A DNA stretch of 64,000 nucleotides from Candidatus Streptomyces philanthi (GCA_018114805.1 CP073042.1:4526001-4590000), one strand, 5' to 3'; counted from the first letter of the stretch, positions 48,774 through 58,964 are shown. The notes: generated from the letters alone by a model not told the origin. Made by a program: numbers and translations.

Positions 48774-49478
48774 GTGACCGCCGACCGCGCCACCACCACC
48801 GGCACGGAGCCGCCGCGCATGCGGGCCGACGCGCGGCGCAATCGCGAGCAGATCCTGCGCGCGGCCCGAGAGGTCTTCGCCGCCCAGGGCCCGGAGGCGC
48901 CGCTGGACGAGATCGCCCGCCGCGCGGGCGTCGGCGTCGCCACCCTCTACCGGCGCTTCCCCAACCGCACCGACCTGATCCGCGGCGTGGCCATCGACGT
49001 GCTCACGGCCCTCGGCGAAGCCGCGCTGGCGGCGCGCGACGCCGAGGACGAGCCCTTCGAGGCGCTGCGCACCTTCATGCACGCGGCGCTCGACCTCAGA
49101 CTCGGCTCCGTCATGCCCGCGCTCATCGGGCGCCTGGAGGCCGACGACGTACTCGACGGCGTACGACAGGACGCCGCCGACCCCGTACAGGAACTGGTCA
49201 CCCAGGCCCAGGCGGCCGGCACGCTCCGTCCCGACGTGCGCTTCGGCGACCTGCCCCTGATGCTCATGCGGATCTCCCGACCCCTGGCCGGTGGACAACT
49301 CGCCGAAGACGGCGACCTGGCCCACCGCCAACTGGAGATCTACCTCGACGGCCTCCGCGCCCCGGGCACCTGCCACCAGCGGGCCACCCTCCCCGGACCC
49401 GCCGTCGACCTCGGCTGGTTCAAGCGGATCAGAACACGGCTGATCGGCAACCAGCCCCCGGCACGCCCACGGGCCTGA
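48774..49478 (+). CDS. TetR-family transcriptional regulator
   Basis: 234 aa, GTG start with GGAGG upstream. The helix-turn-helix is RADARRNREQILRAAREVFA, EAPLDEIARRAGVGVATLYR and RFPNRTDLIRGVA; a helical ligand-binding domain follows (LRTFMHAALDLRLGSVMPAL and more). The DHA2 exporter gene follows after 40 bases on the same strand, so this is most likely the drug-responsive repressor of that exporter. The exporter is now broken, which would leave the regulator without its main target. Confidence 0.88.
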   Translation: MTADRATTTGTEPPRMRADARRNREQILRAAREVFAAQGPEAPLDEIARRAGVGVATLYRRFPNRTDLIRGVAIDVLTALGEAALAARDAEDEPFEALRTFMHAALDLRLGSVMPALIGRLEADDVLDGVRQDAADPVQELVTQAQAAGTLRPDVRFGDLPLMLMRISRPLAGGQLAEDGDLAHRQLEIYLDGLRAPGTCHQRATLPGPAVDLGWFKRIRTRLIGNQPPARPRA

Positions 49479-49518
49479 CCCACACACCGCACAGCTCGTC
49501 CATGAGAGAGGCACCACC

Positions 49519-51095
49519 ATGTCCGTCAGCGACCGCAGGCCAGGCGGCTCCTTCCCGGGGCCTGAGCTCGAGCCGGCGTCCGGAGCGGCCCGGGGAACCA
49601 CGGCCGCGCCCACCGGCCAGCCCCCACGGACGCGCACCCACGACGCTGGCTCGCCCTCCTCTTCATCGGCATGGCCCAGTTGATGATCGTGCTCGACATC
49701 ACGATCGTGAACATCGCCCTGCCGTCCGCGCAGCGCGACCTCGACATCTCGGCCGGCGACCGGCAGTGGGTGATCACGGCCTACACCCTCACCTTCGGCA
49801 GCCTGCTCCTCTTCGGCGGACGCATAGCCGACTACACGGGGCGCCGACGCACCTTCGTCATCGGCCTGTTGGGGTTCGCCGGCGCGTCGGCGCTCGGCGG
49901 CGCGGCGGGGAGCCTCGGCATGCTGCTCGCCGTCCGGGCGCTCCAGGGCGTCTTCGCCGCGCTGCTCGCCCCGTCCGCGCTCTCGCTCCTGGCCGTCATG
50001 TTCACGGAAGCGAAGGAACGCGCCAAGGCGTTCGGCGTCTTCGGCGCCATCGCCGCGGGCAGCGGCGCCCTCGGCCTCGTACTCGGCGGGCTGCTCACCG
50101 AGTACCTGAACTGGCGCTGGTGCCTGTACGTGAATGTGCCGATCGCCGTCGCCGCCGTCTTCGGCTGGTACGCGCTGCCCGCCGACACCCGGACCGGCGG
50201 CGGCCGGGCCCGCTTCGACATCCCCGGCGTGCTGCTGGCCGTCAGCGGCCTGGTGGCCGTGGTGTACGGCTGCAGCGAGGCGGAGGCGGACGGTTGGGAC
50301 TCCGGCCGCGTCCTCGGCCTGCTGGCCGCGGGCGTCCTGCTGCTCGCTGCCTTCGTCGCGGTGGATCGGCGGGCCGGCACGCCGCTGCTGCCGCTACGCG
50401 TGGTCCTCGACCGGACCCGCGGCGGGGCCTACCTGGCGGTGGGCCTGGCGATGGTCGGCATGTTCGCGATGTTCCTGTTCCTCACCTACTACCTGCAGAC
50501 CGTCAAGGACTACTCGGCGATCCTCACCGGGGTGGCCTTCCTGCCGCTGACGGCGGGCGTGCTGTTCGGCGCGGGTGGCATCGCCACGCGAGCGCTGCCC
50601 AGGGTCCCGCCGCGGGCCTTGGTGGCACCGGGGCTGCTGCTCGCCGCGGCGGGCGCGGCCTGGCTGATCCCGCTGGAGCCGGACAGCTCGTACGCGGCGG
50701 GCGTACTCCCCGCGGAGTTGCTGGTCGGCATGGGCATGGGCCTGGTGATGGCCCCGGCGATGAACTACGCCACGCACGGTGTACGCCCCGAGGACACCGG
50801 CATCGCCTCCGCCTCGGTCACCACGGCCCAGCAGATCGGCGGCTCGATCGGCACCGCCCTGCTCAACACGATCGCCGCCAGCACCACGTCCGACTACCTC
50901 AACGCGCACCGGCCGCCCACCCCGGACGTCGCCAGGCAGGCCCTGACGGAGGGGTTCTCGGACGCGTTCGTCGCGGCCTCGCTGATCCTCGTCGTGGCGG
51001 CGGCCGTGGTCGGGGCCCTCATGAACACCCCGCGTCCCAGCCGCGACGCCGACGCCCGCACCGGTGCCCAGCCGATGGCACCGCACCTGGGCTGA
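49519..51095 (+). pseudogene. DHA2-family (EmrB/QacA) exporter with early frameshift
   Basis: ATG 49519 has a GAGAGAGG ribosome site and opens SVSDRRPGGSFPGPELEPAS. Near 49625, in a run of C before GGACGCG, one base is missing and the frame is lost. The correct continuation DAHPRRWLALLFIGMAQLMI and the full 14-helix transporter lie in the next frame (motif C GVFGAIAAGSGALGLVLGGL, motif A GGRIADYTGRRRT). The internal start at 49671 (ATG in GMAQLM) could give a protein lacking part of helix 1. Expected role: drug export driven by protons. Regulator is the TetR gene upstream. Confidence 0.8.
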
Positions 51096-51212
51096 CGAGA
51101 CCGCCTGCGCACCCCGTCCCCCCGGCGCCCGTGGGGACGGGGACCCGGGGCGCGGGCTACCCCGTCGCCCGGCGGGACGGGGCGGGTGCCGCGCGGGGCG
51201 GCGATCCTGCCC

Positions 51213-51276
51213 GGGGGCACGGGGCACGGGGCACGGGGCACGGGGCACGGGGCACGGGGCACGGGGCACGGGGCAG
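51213..51276 (+). repeat. (GGGGCAC)8 tandem minisatellite
   Basis: Eight perfect 7-base units run from 51214 to 51269, with a ninth variant unit GGGGCAG (51270-51276); degenerate units (CGGAGCACGGAGCGG) continue to 51305. The array fills the gap between the exporter and the methyltransferase gene and is preceded by GGCGATCCTGCCC, similar to the end of the 40-bp repeat at 4.7 and 7.1 kb. Confidence 0.92.
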
Positions 51277-51382
51277 CGACTCTGCCAACGGAGCACGGAG
51301 CGGGGCGGCGTCCGACGGGGCGTTGCACACCGACGCGGACTCGCCGTCGTGAACTCACGGACTACGGAAAGAGGGGATTGCC

Positions 51383-52309
51383 ATGACACAGGCAGATGAG
51401 CGGGCCGAGGGGTTGACCGGGCTCGCGGAGACCTCCCTGGGCGTCGCGTTCCTGCGCGACCTGGAGCACCAGCGCGCGGACCGGTTGTTCGCGGACCCGT
51501 TCGCGCGGTTGTTCCTCGACGCGGCCGGAGACCTCGGCGCCTCCTGGACCGAGGTGCCCTCCGGGCCGACGGGGCCGTCGGGGCCCGGTTTCGTCGACCT
51601 GATGGCCGACCAGGTGGCGATGCGCACCGCGGCGCTGGACGCCGCACTGCTGGAGGCCGCGGCGGCGGGGCGTACGCAGGTGGTGTTGCTCGCCTGTGGT
51701 ATGGACGCCCGCGCCTACCGCCTGGACTGGCCCGTGGGTACCCGCGTGTTCCAGGTGGACTTCGCGGCCGTGTTGGACTTCCGTACCCGGGCGTTGCGCG
51801 CGGCGGGGGTGCACCCACGCTGCGAGGTGGTCGACGTCGCCACCGACCTGCGGGAGGACTAGGGCGCGGCCCTCCGCGCGGCGGGGTTCGATCCCATGGC
51901 GCGCACCGCGTGGCTGGCCGAGGGGCTGGTGTACGGGCTGCCGTCGGTCGCCGCCGACGGGCTGATCGACGCGATCAGCGTGCTCTCGGCGCCCGGCAGC
52001 ACGCTGGCCCTCGACCACGGCGAGGACGGGGAGCTGTTGCGGGCCGCCCGCACCGCTGTCTCGCCCGACTTCACCGACCTGTGGCAGGGCGGCCCCCGTA
52101 CGGACCTCGACGTGTGGCTCCGCCGGGGTGGTTGGGCGCCGCTCATCCGCGATATCGGGCTGGTCGCGGTGGAGTACGGTCGCCCCACGCCGAAGGCGTT
52201 CGACCCGCGGCGGGCGGGCACCGGTCGCGGCTGGCTGGTCCAGGCCATGCGCCATCCGCTCCCCGCAGGTGATGTCCCGCAGGGGTTGGCGGGCGCCAGC
52301 GCCCCGTAA
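51383..52309 (+). pseudogene. TIGR00027/LCM-type SAM methyltransferase with premature TAG
   Basis: The sequence starts LTGLAETSLGVAFLRDLEHQ and has RLFADPFARLFLDAAG, QVAMRTAALDAALLEA, the SAM-site VVLLACGMDARAYRLDWP and VFQVDFAAVLDFRTRALRAA. TAG at 51860-51862 interrupts ATDLRED|GAALRAAGFDP where homologues have Trp (DLREDW); the frame continues with ARTAWLAEGLVYGLPS and TLALDHG to a normal end. So the SAM-binding half is separated from the substrate half. The family methylates small molecules or carboxyl groups in secondary metabolism; substrate unknown. Confidence 0.8.
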
Positions 52310-52429
52310 CCCTAACCGGACCCCGATCCGTACGGGCGAGGGCAACACGGGCCCCGTGGCTTTCGGTCCTCCCAGGCGACGGGCGTGACGCATCCGGCGT
52401 GGCGCCCCTCGCGAAGGGACGCGTAATCC

Positions 52430-53662
52430 ATGACACGTAGGCAACTGCGGCGCGGCGTCGGAGTTCTGGCCGTGGCCGGGGCGCTGACGGCCGTTGCCGC
52501 CTTACCGGCCACGGCGACCGGCGGCCCCGCCGACGGTGCGGGCCCCGCCGCCCGCGCCGGCGAACGGAGCTGCCCGCACGCCGAGACCGCTCGGGCGCTC
52601 GACGCGGTCGTCGCCGACGGCACCCCGGGCGTCGTGGCACGGGTCGACGACACTGACGGGGTGTGGCGGCGGTCGGTCGGGGTCGCCGACCGCGAGACGG
52701 GGCGGCCACGGCTCGCCCGGGACAGGTTCCGGGTGGGGAGCGTGACCAAGCCGTTCACGGCGACGGTGCTGCTGCAACTCGCCGCCGAGGGGCGACTGTC
52801 CCTCGACGACACGGTGCACACGTGGCTGCCCGGCCTGGTGCGGAACGCGTACGACGACGGCAGGCGGATCACCCTCCGCCAGTTGCTCAACCACACCAGC
52901 GGCATCGCCAACTACAACGACGATCCGGGCTTCCTGGCCAAGTTCACCGTGCAGAGGTTCCTCCAGCACCGGTACGACGGGGCGACGCCGCACGAACTGG
53001 TGGCCATCGGACTGGCCCCACCGCCGGTGTTCCCGCCAGGGGAGGGCTGGTCCTACTCCGACACGAACTACAGCCTGGCCGGCCTCGTCATCGAGAAGGC
53101 CACCGGCCACGACTACGAGGACGAGGTCGAGAACCGGATCATCAAGCCGCTGAAACTGACCTCCACCACGCTGCCGAGGTCATCCCCCACCCTGCCGGCC
53201 CCGCACGGCCGGCACTACTCACGGCTGTACGAGGAGGACCCGGCGGCCCCGGTGCACGACGTCACCGAGTTCAACCCGACGGTCGCCTGGGCGCCGGGAA
53301 CTGTCATCTCCACGCCGCGCGACCTGAACACCTTCACCCGCGCGCTGCTGCTGCCCGCCGAGCAACTCGCCGAGATGCTCGACGGGGTCCCCGTACCGTC
53401 CGACGGCGACGAGACCCCGCCGACCGCGCCCCGCCGACCCGCGGACGAGACGCCCCGGGCCACCTACGGGTTGGGCATCCGGTCGTTCACCCTCTCCTGC
53501 GGTGTCACGGTGTGGGGCCACGGCGGACAGGTGCCGGGATCGCTGACGCGCACCGCGGCCACCCGCGACGGCCGGCACGTCCTGACGATGAACAGGAACG
53601 CCGACTACGGGGCCCAGGAGAGGGAGGACGCCACGCTGGAGGCGGAGTTCTGCCGACGCTGA
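52430..53662 (+). CDS. Secreted serine hydrolase, beta-lactamase class C / D-Ala-D-Ala carboxypeptidase-like
   Basis: 410 aa. ATG with GAAGGGA upstream. A Sec-type signal (TRRQLRRGVGVLAVAGALTA to ATATG) exports it. The catalytic serine is in VGSVTKPFTATVLLQL (SxxK), the second motif is WSYSDTNYSLAGLVIEK (YxN variant YSDTN) and the third HGG is in VTVWGHGGQVPGS. It could trim peptidoglycan peptides, hydrolyse esters or inactivate beta-lactams; the sequence does not decide. The frame is intact, although its upstream neighbours are broken. Confidence 0.88.
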   Translation: MTRRQLRRGVGVLAVAGALTAVAALPATATGGPADGAGPAARAGERSCPHAETARALDAVVADGTPGVVARVDDTDGVWRRSVGVADRETGRPRLARDRFRVGSVTKPFTATVLLQLAAEGRLSLDDTVHTWLPGLVRNAYDDGRRITLRQLLNHTSGIANYNDDPGFLAKFTVQRFLQHRYDGATPHELVAIGLAPPPVFPPGEGWSYSDTNYSLAGLVIEKATGHDYEDEVENRIIKPLKLTSTTLPRSSPTLPAPHGRHYSRLYEEDPAAPVHDVTEFNPTVAWAPGTVISTPRDLNTFTRALLLPAEQLAEMLDGVPVPSDGDETPPTAPRRPADETPRATYGLGIRSFTLSCGVTVWGHGGQVPGSLTRTAATRDGRHVLTMNRNADYGAQEREDATLEAEFCRR

Positions 53663-53862
53663 ACCAGGCTCCGGCCCGCCCCGTGCGCCCGCCCCGTCCC
53701 TCGTGCCGCCGGCCTCGTCGCCGCCCCGTCACCGCCTCGTCCCAGCCGTGACGGTGGCGACGCCGACGGCGCCGCCGGCCCCGTACGCCGCTGACACGAC
53801 GCGCGCCGCCGGGTGCCCGAAGCACGCGGTCGGGTAGCCCTACGGCACGCGACCGGGCAGCC

Positions 53863-55266
53863 CTACACGCGCGCCAGACGTGCCTTCTTCAGCGCCATGT
53901 GCAGCAGCAGCCGGTCCTCGCCGGCGTCGAGGTCGAGGCCGGTCAACTGCTCCACCCGGGAGAGCCGGTAGTAGAGCGTCTGGCGGTGGATGCCGAGGGC
54001 CTGGGCGGTGCGGCCCGCCTTGCCCGCCCGGTCCAGGAACTCCTCGGCGGTCCGGGCCAGCTCCGTGTGGCCCAGTTCGAGGAGTGGTCGTATGGCCGGG
54101 TCCGGCTCGGTGGCCGGCAACCCGGTCAGGAGCCGGTACGGGCCGACGTCCGCCCAGTTGACGACGGGCCCGAAGCGTTCGTCGGCGCGGGCCGCGCGCG
54201 CGGCGGCCAGCGCCTCGCGCCAGGCGGCTGGCAGTTCGCCGAGCTCGCGGCGTACGTCGCTCACGCCGGCCGCGGCGCCCCGCGCCCCGTGCGCCGTGGC
54301 GGCGGGCACGGCGCGGCCGCCACGGCCGGCCGCGCCCCGCACGGTGCGCCCCGTGCCCCGTGCCCCGTGCCCCGTGCTCCGTGCCCCGTCCGCCGACCCA
54401 CGCCCGCCGGCGTCGGCCGGGCCGGAGCGCGGCCCGGTCTCGGCGCCCGCCGCGCGCGGCGAACGCAGCAGTTGCTCCGCCGTCGCGTGCGCCGGGTCCA
54501 GCGACGCACCGGAATGCAGCCGCGCCAGCGCGGCCAGGCTCGTCCTCGGCGCGTGGTGCGCGCCCGTCGACCCCGCGCCGGCGCCCGGACCAGCGGCCCG
54601 GGCCCGGCCGGCGATGGCGCAGACGGCGGCGAGCCCCGACAGGTTGGGCAGCGGACCGGCCTCCGCGGGGTTCTCGGTGTCCCAGGGCGTGACGGCGACG
54701 ACGGCGAGCGGGCCCCGCGCCGCCCCGCGCAGCGCATCGCGCAGCGCCGCCTCCGCCTCGTCCCGCCCCGCGGGCGGCCCCACCAGGAGGGCCCGGAGCA
54801 ACTCGCCCAGCTCCGCTCCGCTGCGCGCCTCGGCCGCCAGCAGGGCGCCGATCCTTGCCGTCGTCTCCATTGCCTGGGCGAGCCGCGGGTCGGTCTGGGC
54901 GCCGGGGCGCCCGAGTTCCAGGTCGGCGAGGTGGCCGTCGTCGAGCAGCCACACGTAGCCGTGCACGACGCCCCGGTGCCGTACGGGCAGGCAGATGCGC
55001 CCCATGAAGACCCCGGCCGCGGGGTCGGGCGGGATGTGCAACGGGGCCTGCGCGCGTGCGATGCCGAAGCCCTCGAACCACGCCCGGACCGCCGCCGTCG
55101 AACGGCGCTGGAGGATGGAACGGGTGCGGACCGGGTCCATGGCCAGGTCGTCGCCGCTGTCGTGCACCCCGAACGCGATCAGCCCGAAGTCCCGGTCCTC
55201 CAGGGTCGCGGGGGCGCCCAGGGTCGCCGAGATCTCGTCCACGAGTTGCTGGTAGTCGCCGCGCAT
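53863..55266 (-). CDS. PucR-type regulator, probably of proline catabolism
   Basis: 467 aa, ATG 55266. It starts YQQLVDEISATLGAPATLED, has a GAF-like middle (VHGYVWLLDDGHLADLELG, AQAMETTARIGALLAAEA) and the C-terminal helix-turn-helix FLDRAGKAGRTAQALGIHRQ then TLYYRLSRVEQLTGLDLDAG. It is divergent from proline dehydrogenase and P5C dehydrogenase, the place of the proline-responsive PucR regulator of Streptomyces. Residues about 290-330 (GARSTGHGARGTGRT and a second GARG run) are coded by a heptamer minisatellite lying in frame, so the linker has expanded. The frame remains open. Confidence 0.85.
   Translation of the reverse strand: MRGDYQQLVDEISATLGAPATLEDRDFGLIAFGVHDSGDDLAMDPVRTRSILQRRSTAAVRAWFEGFGIARAQAPLHIPPDPAAGVFMGRICLPVRHRGVVHGYVWLLDDGHLADLELGRPGAQTDPRLAQAMETTARIGALLAAEARSGAELGELLRALLVGPPAGRDEAEAALRDALRGAARGPLAVVAVTPWDTENPAEAGPLPNLSGLAAVCAIAGRARAAGPGAGAGSTGAHHAPRTSLAALARLHSGASLDPAHATAEQLLRSPRAAGAETGPRSGPADAGGRGSADGARSTGHGARGTGRTVRGAAGRGGRAVPAATAHGARGAAAGVSDVRRELGELPAAWREALAAARAARADERFGPVVNWADVGPYRLLTGLPATEPDPAIRPLLELGHTELARTAEEFLDRAGKAGRTAQALGIHRQTLYYRLSRVEQLTGLDLDAGEDRLLLHMALKKARLARV
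54347..54388 (+). repeat. Heptamer minisatellite inside the pucR-type gene
   Basis: Six units: GCCCCGT four times, GCTCCGT once, GCCCCGT once. On the coding strand they read ACGGGGC and give GHGARGT-type peptide repeats. The unit is the same as at 51.2 kb, in the other orientation. Confidence 0.9.
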
Positions 55267-56025
55267 CCGCCGCGTGGCCCCCTTCGAGGTGGCTGGCTTT
55301 CGAGGTGTCTGGATGAGCCCTCGCGCCCCTCGGGCGGGTACGCCGCCCGAGGAACACGTGGGGGAGGTGGGGTGGTGGTTGAGAGCTGGAGCGGCGGCTC
55401 CGGCCGCCGTGGCCGGCTCCCGGTCGCGTCAGCCGCGCTCGACTGGCCGTGCGGTCGCGACGTTCACGCGGCGCTCCGGCACCGCGCGTGCTTCAGGTGT
55501 TCCACGCGCTCCCCGTTTTTCATGCTTCCGTGCTCCGTGCGGCTTGTGTGCCGTGTGGCTTGTGCTCCGCGTCCCGCGTGCTCCGTACTCCTTGCTCGTC
55601 CCGCCCCGCGTGCGTCCTGCTCTGGGTGCCCCGTGCCCCGTGCCCCGTGCCCCGTGCCGGTGCGTGGCGCCGTCGCCGCACCCCGTACGCGCCGACTGGG
55701 TGAGCCCCCGACCGGCTGAGTCCCCGACCGGACGAGCCCCCGACCGGACGAGGTCCTGGCGGACCGCCCGGCGGATGTCCGGCGCGCACCCCAGGGCGCA
55801 CTCCCAAGGCGTACCCCGGGGCGCACGCCTGGCGCGTACCGCAGCGCATTGCCGGAACCATTGTCATACATCTGTCTGAGATCCTGGCCACCAACGCGTG
55901 ACAGGTGTCGATGGTCGCGCGCCGGCGCGCTCCATAAGTTTCACAGTGGCTCACCTTGCCGTCGTGGCCCTGGCCGCCCGGCGCTATCAGCCTTGACAAG
56001 AACCATCGCAACGTGGAGGTGCCCC
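55267..56025. other. Divergent control region of the regulator and the proline genes
   Basis: About 760 bases without a supported gene. 55500-55660 is filled by heptamer repeats. A possible promoter for proline dehydrogenase lies in the less GC-rich part 55850-56000 (TTGACAAG at 55993). No clear operator dyad was found by eye. Confidence 0.4.
55500..55655 (+). repeat. Heptamer minisatellite cluster in the proline control region
   Basis: Degenerate GTGCTCCGTGC-type units lead into four perfect GCCCCGT units (55628-55655). Confidence 0.8.
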
Positions 56026-56952
56026 GTGCTGGGTCCCGTGCTGCTCGCCGCGTCACGCAGCGACGCCATCCGCCGTATCGTCTCGGCCGCGCCGGTCACC
56101 CGCCCCATGGTGGACCGTTTCGTCGCGGGCGAGCTGCTGGAGCCGACCATGTCGGTGATCCTGGGCCTGACCGAGCGCGGTCTCGACGTGACCATGGACT
56201 TTCTCGGTGAAGACATCACCGACCCGGCCGAGGCGCTGCGCAACCGCGATGCCTACCTGGCGCTGACCGAGGAGCTGGCCCCGCTGGGCCTCGGTGCCCG
56301 CACGGAGATGTCGGTCAAGCTCTCCGCCTTCGGCCAGGCGCTGCCCGGCGGCCATGACCTCACCCTGGCGAACGTCACGCCCGTCGTGGAGGCCGCGGCC
56401 GAGGCCGGCATGAACGTGGCCCTGGACATGGAGGACCACACCACCACCGACTCCACGCTGGCGATCCTCAGCGAGCTGCGGAAGAAGTACCCGTCGACTG
56501 GCGCCGTGGTGCAGTCGTACCTGTTCCGCACCGAGGAGGACTGCCACGCGCTGGCCACCCAGGGCTCGCGGGTGCGCCTGGTCAAGGGCGCCTACAAGGA
56601 GCCCTCCGACGTCGCCTTCCAGGACAAGCGCGAGGTCGACAAGGCGTACGTGCGCTGCCTGAAGATCCTCATGGCCGGTGACGGCTACACGATGATCGGC
56701 TCCCACGACCCGCGCCTGGTCGCCATCGCGCAGGAACTCGGCCGGCGCTACGGCCGCAAGCTGGACGAGTACGAGTTCCAGATGCTGTTTGGCATCCGCG
56801 TCGCCGAGCAGGAGCGCCTGCTGGCCGAGGGGCACCGGATGCGCATCTACGTGCCGTACGGCACGGACTGGTACGGCTACTTCATGCGCCGTCTCGCGGA
56901 GCGCCCCGCCAACATGACCTTCTTCCTGCGCTCGCTGGTCAGCCGCGGCTGA
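56026..56952 (+). CDS. Proline dehydrogenase
   Basis: 308 aa monofunctional form. GTG start with GGAGG nine bases upstream. This FAD barrel oxidises proline to pyrroline-5-carboxylate. It shows VDRFVAGELLEPTMSVILGL, LGARTEMSVKLSAFGQALPG, MNVALDMEDHTTTDSTLAIL, VRLVKGAYKEPSDVAF with the active-site Lys/Gly, TMIGSHDPRLVAIA and RIYVPYGTDWYGYFMRRLAE with the substrate-binding Arg pair. P5C dehydrogenase follows, and the PucR-type regulator is divergent, giving a complete proline-to-glutamate module. Confidence 0.95.
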   Translation: MLGPVLLAASRSDAIRRIVSAAPVTRPMVDRFVAGELLEPTMSVILGLTERGLDVTMDFLGEDITDPAEALRNRDAYLALTEELAPLGLGARTEMSVKLSAFGQALPGGHDLTLANVTPVVEAAAEAGMNVALDMEDHTTTDSTLAILSELRKKYPSTGAVVQSYLFRTEEDCHALATQGSRVRLVKGAYKEPSDVAFQDKREVDKAYVRCLKILMAGDGYTMIGSHDPRLVAIAQELGRRYGRKLDEYEFQMLFGIRVAEQERLLAEGHRMRIYVPYGTDWYGYFMRRLAERPANMTFFLRSLVSRG

Positions 56953-57315
56953 CCGCCCCACCGGCGCGCCCTGGCGGCCCCGCCGGCCGCCGGGCCCGCC
57001 CCGTGCGCCGGCGTGAACCGGCCCGTGGGCATCCCCACACGCCGCCCCGTTCGGCGGCCGACAGGAGTAAGACTGGCAGGGGGCGCCCTGCGACCGGCGA
57101 GCGCCGGCACCCCTGGCGCCCCACCCAGCCGCCCGGCGCAGGCCAGCGCGGAGCGGAGCGCGGACGGCACCGGAGGGGCCGCCGCACGGGGCCGAGCCGG
57201 CGCCGTGGCGGCAGCCCGACGGCCCCGCGGCCTGGTGGCCCCCGTGCCGCCGCCCTTACGTTCCGTACGCAGAACGTTTTCGTACGCAGACCCGACGATC
57301 GAAGGAGACACGGCC
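56953..57315. other. Gene-free gap between proline dehydrogenase and P5C dehydrogenase
   Basis: Apart from the ribosome site GAAGGAGA near 57300, I see only GC-rich sequence without a supported gene or clear hairpin. Confidence 0.4.
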
Positions 57316-58947
57316 ATGGACGCTGTGACCCACGTCCCCGCGCCGGTGAACGAGCCGGTGCACACCTACGCAGCCGGCACTCCCGAGCGCGCCCGTCTTG
57401 AGATCAAGCTCAAGGAGCTTGGCGAAAACCCCATCGACCTGCCGATGACCATCGGTGGCGAGAAGCGGATGGGCGGCGGCGACCGCTTCGACGTCGTACA
57501 GCCGCACAACCACGCCGCCAAGCTCGGCACCTACGCGAACGCCACCACCCAGGACGCCCAGGACGCGGTGGACGCCGCGCTGGCCGCCGCCCCCGCGTGG
57601 CGCGCCCTGGCCTTCGACGACCGCGCCGCGATCATCCTCAAGGCCGCCGAGCTGCTCTCCGGCCCCTGGCACGAGACGCTGGCCGCCTCCACGATGCTGG
57701 GCCAGTCCAAGACCGCCCAGCAGGCGGAGATCGACACCCCCTGTGAGCTGGTCGACTTCTGGCGCTTCAACGTGCACTTCGCGCGCCAGATCATGGCCGA
57801 GCAGCCGATGGCCAACGCTCCGGGCGTGTGGAACCGCAGCGACCACCGGCCGCTCGAGGGCTTCGTCTACGCCATCACCCCGTTCAACTTCACCGCCATC
57901 GCCGGCAACCTGCCGACCGCCCCGGCGCTGATGGGCAACACGGTCGTGTGGAAGCCGTCCCCGACCCAGACCCACGCCGCCGTGCTGCTGATGCAGCTCC
58001 TGGAGGAGGCCGGGCTGCCGAAGGGCGTCATCAACCTGGTGACCGGCGACGGCATCGCCGTCTCCGAGGTGGCCCTGAACCACCCCGACCTGGCGGGTAT
58101 CCACTTCACTGGCTCGACCAAGACCTTCCAGTACCTGTGGAAGACGGTCGGCAACAACATCGAGAAGTACAAGACCTACCCGCGCCTGGTCGGCGAGACC
58201 GGCGGCAAGGACTTCATCGTCGCCCACCCGTCCGCCGACCCGGCGGTCCTCAAGACGGCGATGACCCGTGGCGCCTTCGAGTTCCAGGGCCAGAAGTGCT
58301 CCGCTGCCTCGCGCGCCTACGTGCCGCGCTCGCTGTGGGAGAACGGCCTCAAGGAGGAGTTCGCCGCCGAGGTGGACGCCCTGACCATGGGTGACGTCAC
58401 CGACCTGTCGAACTTCATGTCGGCCGTCATCGACGAGCGGTCCTTCGCGAAGAACAAGGCCGCCATCGACCGCGCCAAGGCCGACCCGACGATCGAGGTC
58501 GTCGCCGGCGGCACGTACGACGACAGCGTGGGCTACTTCGTCCGTCCGACGGTGCTCGTCTCGACCGACCCCGAGAACGAGATCTTCAAGGACGAGTACT
58601 TCGGTCCCATCCTCGGCGTCTTCGTCTACGACGACGAGAAGTACGACGAGATGCTCACCCAGATGGAGTCCGCCTCGGCGTACGGCCTGACCGGCTGCGT
58701 CATCGCCCAGGACCGCGCCGCTGCCGCCGCCACCTGTGAGGCGCTGCGCTTCGCGGCGGGCAACTTCTACATCAACGACAAGCCGACCGGCGCCGTCGTC
58801 GGTCAGCAGCCGTTCGGTGGCGGTCGCGCGTCCGGCACGAACGACAAGGCCGGTGCCAAGCAGAACCTGATGCGCTGGACCTCCACCCGCTCCATCAAGG
58901 AGACCCTGGTCCCGCCGACCGACTACCGCTACCCGCACATGGGCTGA
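57316..58947 (+). CDS. pruA: L-glutamate gamma-semialdehyde (P5C) dehydrogenase
   Basis: 543 aa, ATG start with GAAGGAGA upstream; the frame is open from 57013 but that part is low-complexity. The enzyme oxidises P5C semialdehyde to glutamate with NAD. It contains FVYAITPFNFTAIAGNLPTA, NTVVWKPSPTQTHAAVLL, IHFTGSTKTFQYLWKTVG, the general-base Glu in RLVGETGGKDFIVAHPSA, the catalytic Cys in FEFQGQKCSAASRAYVPRSL, and a C-terminal GQQPFGGGRASGTNDKAG. This is the class 1 P5CDH. It completes proline catabolism with the gene upstream. Confidence 0.95.
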   Translation: MDAVTHVPAPVNEPVHTYAAGTPERARLEIKLKELGENPIDLPMTIGGEKRMGGGDRFDVVQPHNHAAKLGTYANATTQDAQDAVDAALAAAPAWRALAFDDRAAIILKAAELLSGPWHETLAASTMLGQSKTAQQAEIDTPCELVDFWRFNVHFARQIMAEQPMANAPGVWNRSDHRPLEGFVYAITPFNFTAIAGNLPTAPALMGNTVVWKPSPTQTHAAVLLMQLLEEAGLPKGVINLVTGDGIAVSEVALNHPDLAGIHFTGSTKTFQYLWKTVGNNIEKYKTYPRLVGETGGKDFIVAHPSADPAVLKTAMTRGAFEFQGQKCSAASRAYVPRSLWENGLKEEFAAEVDALTMGDVTDLSNFMSAVIDERSFAKNKAAIDRAKADPTIEVVAGGTYDDSVGYFVRPTVLVSTDPENEIFKDEYFGPILGVFVYDDEKYDEMLTQMESASAYGLTGCVIAQDRAAAAATCEALRFAAGNFYINDKPTGAVVGQQPFGGGRASGTNDKAGAKQNLMRWTSTRSIKETLVPPTDYRYPHMG

Positions 58948-58964
58948 TCAGCCCCACACACCGG

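Noticed and set aside
51885..51900. GGTTCGATCCC resembling a tRNA T-loop
   Set aside because: It lies inside the methyltransferase reading frame (GFDPMAR) and no cloverleaf can be formed around it.
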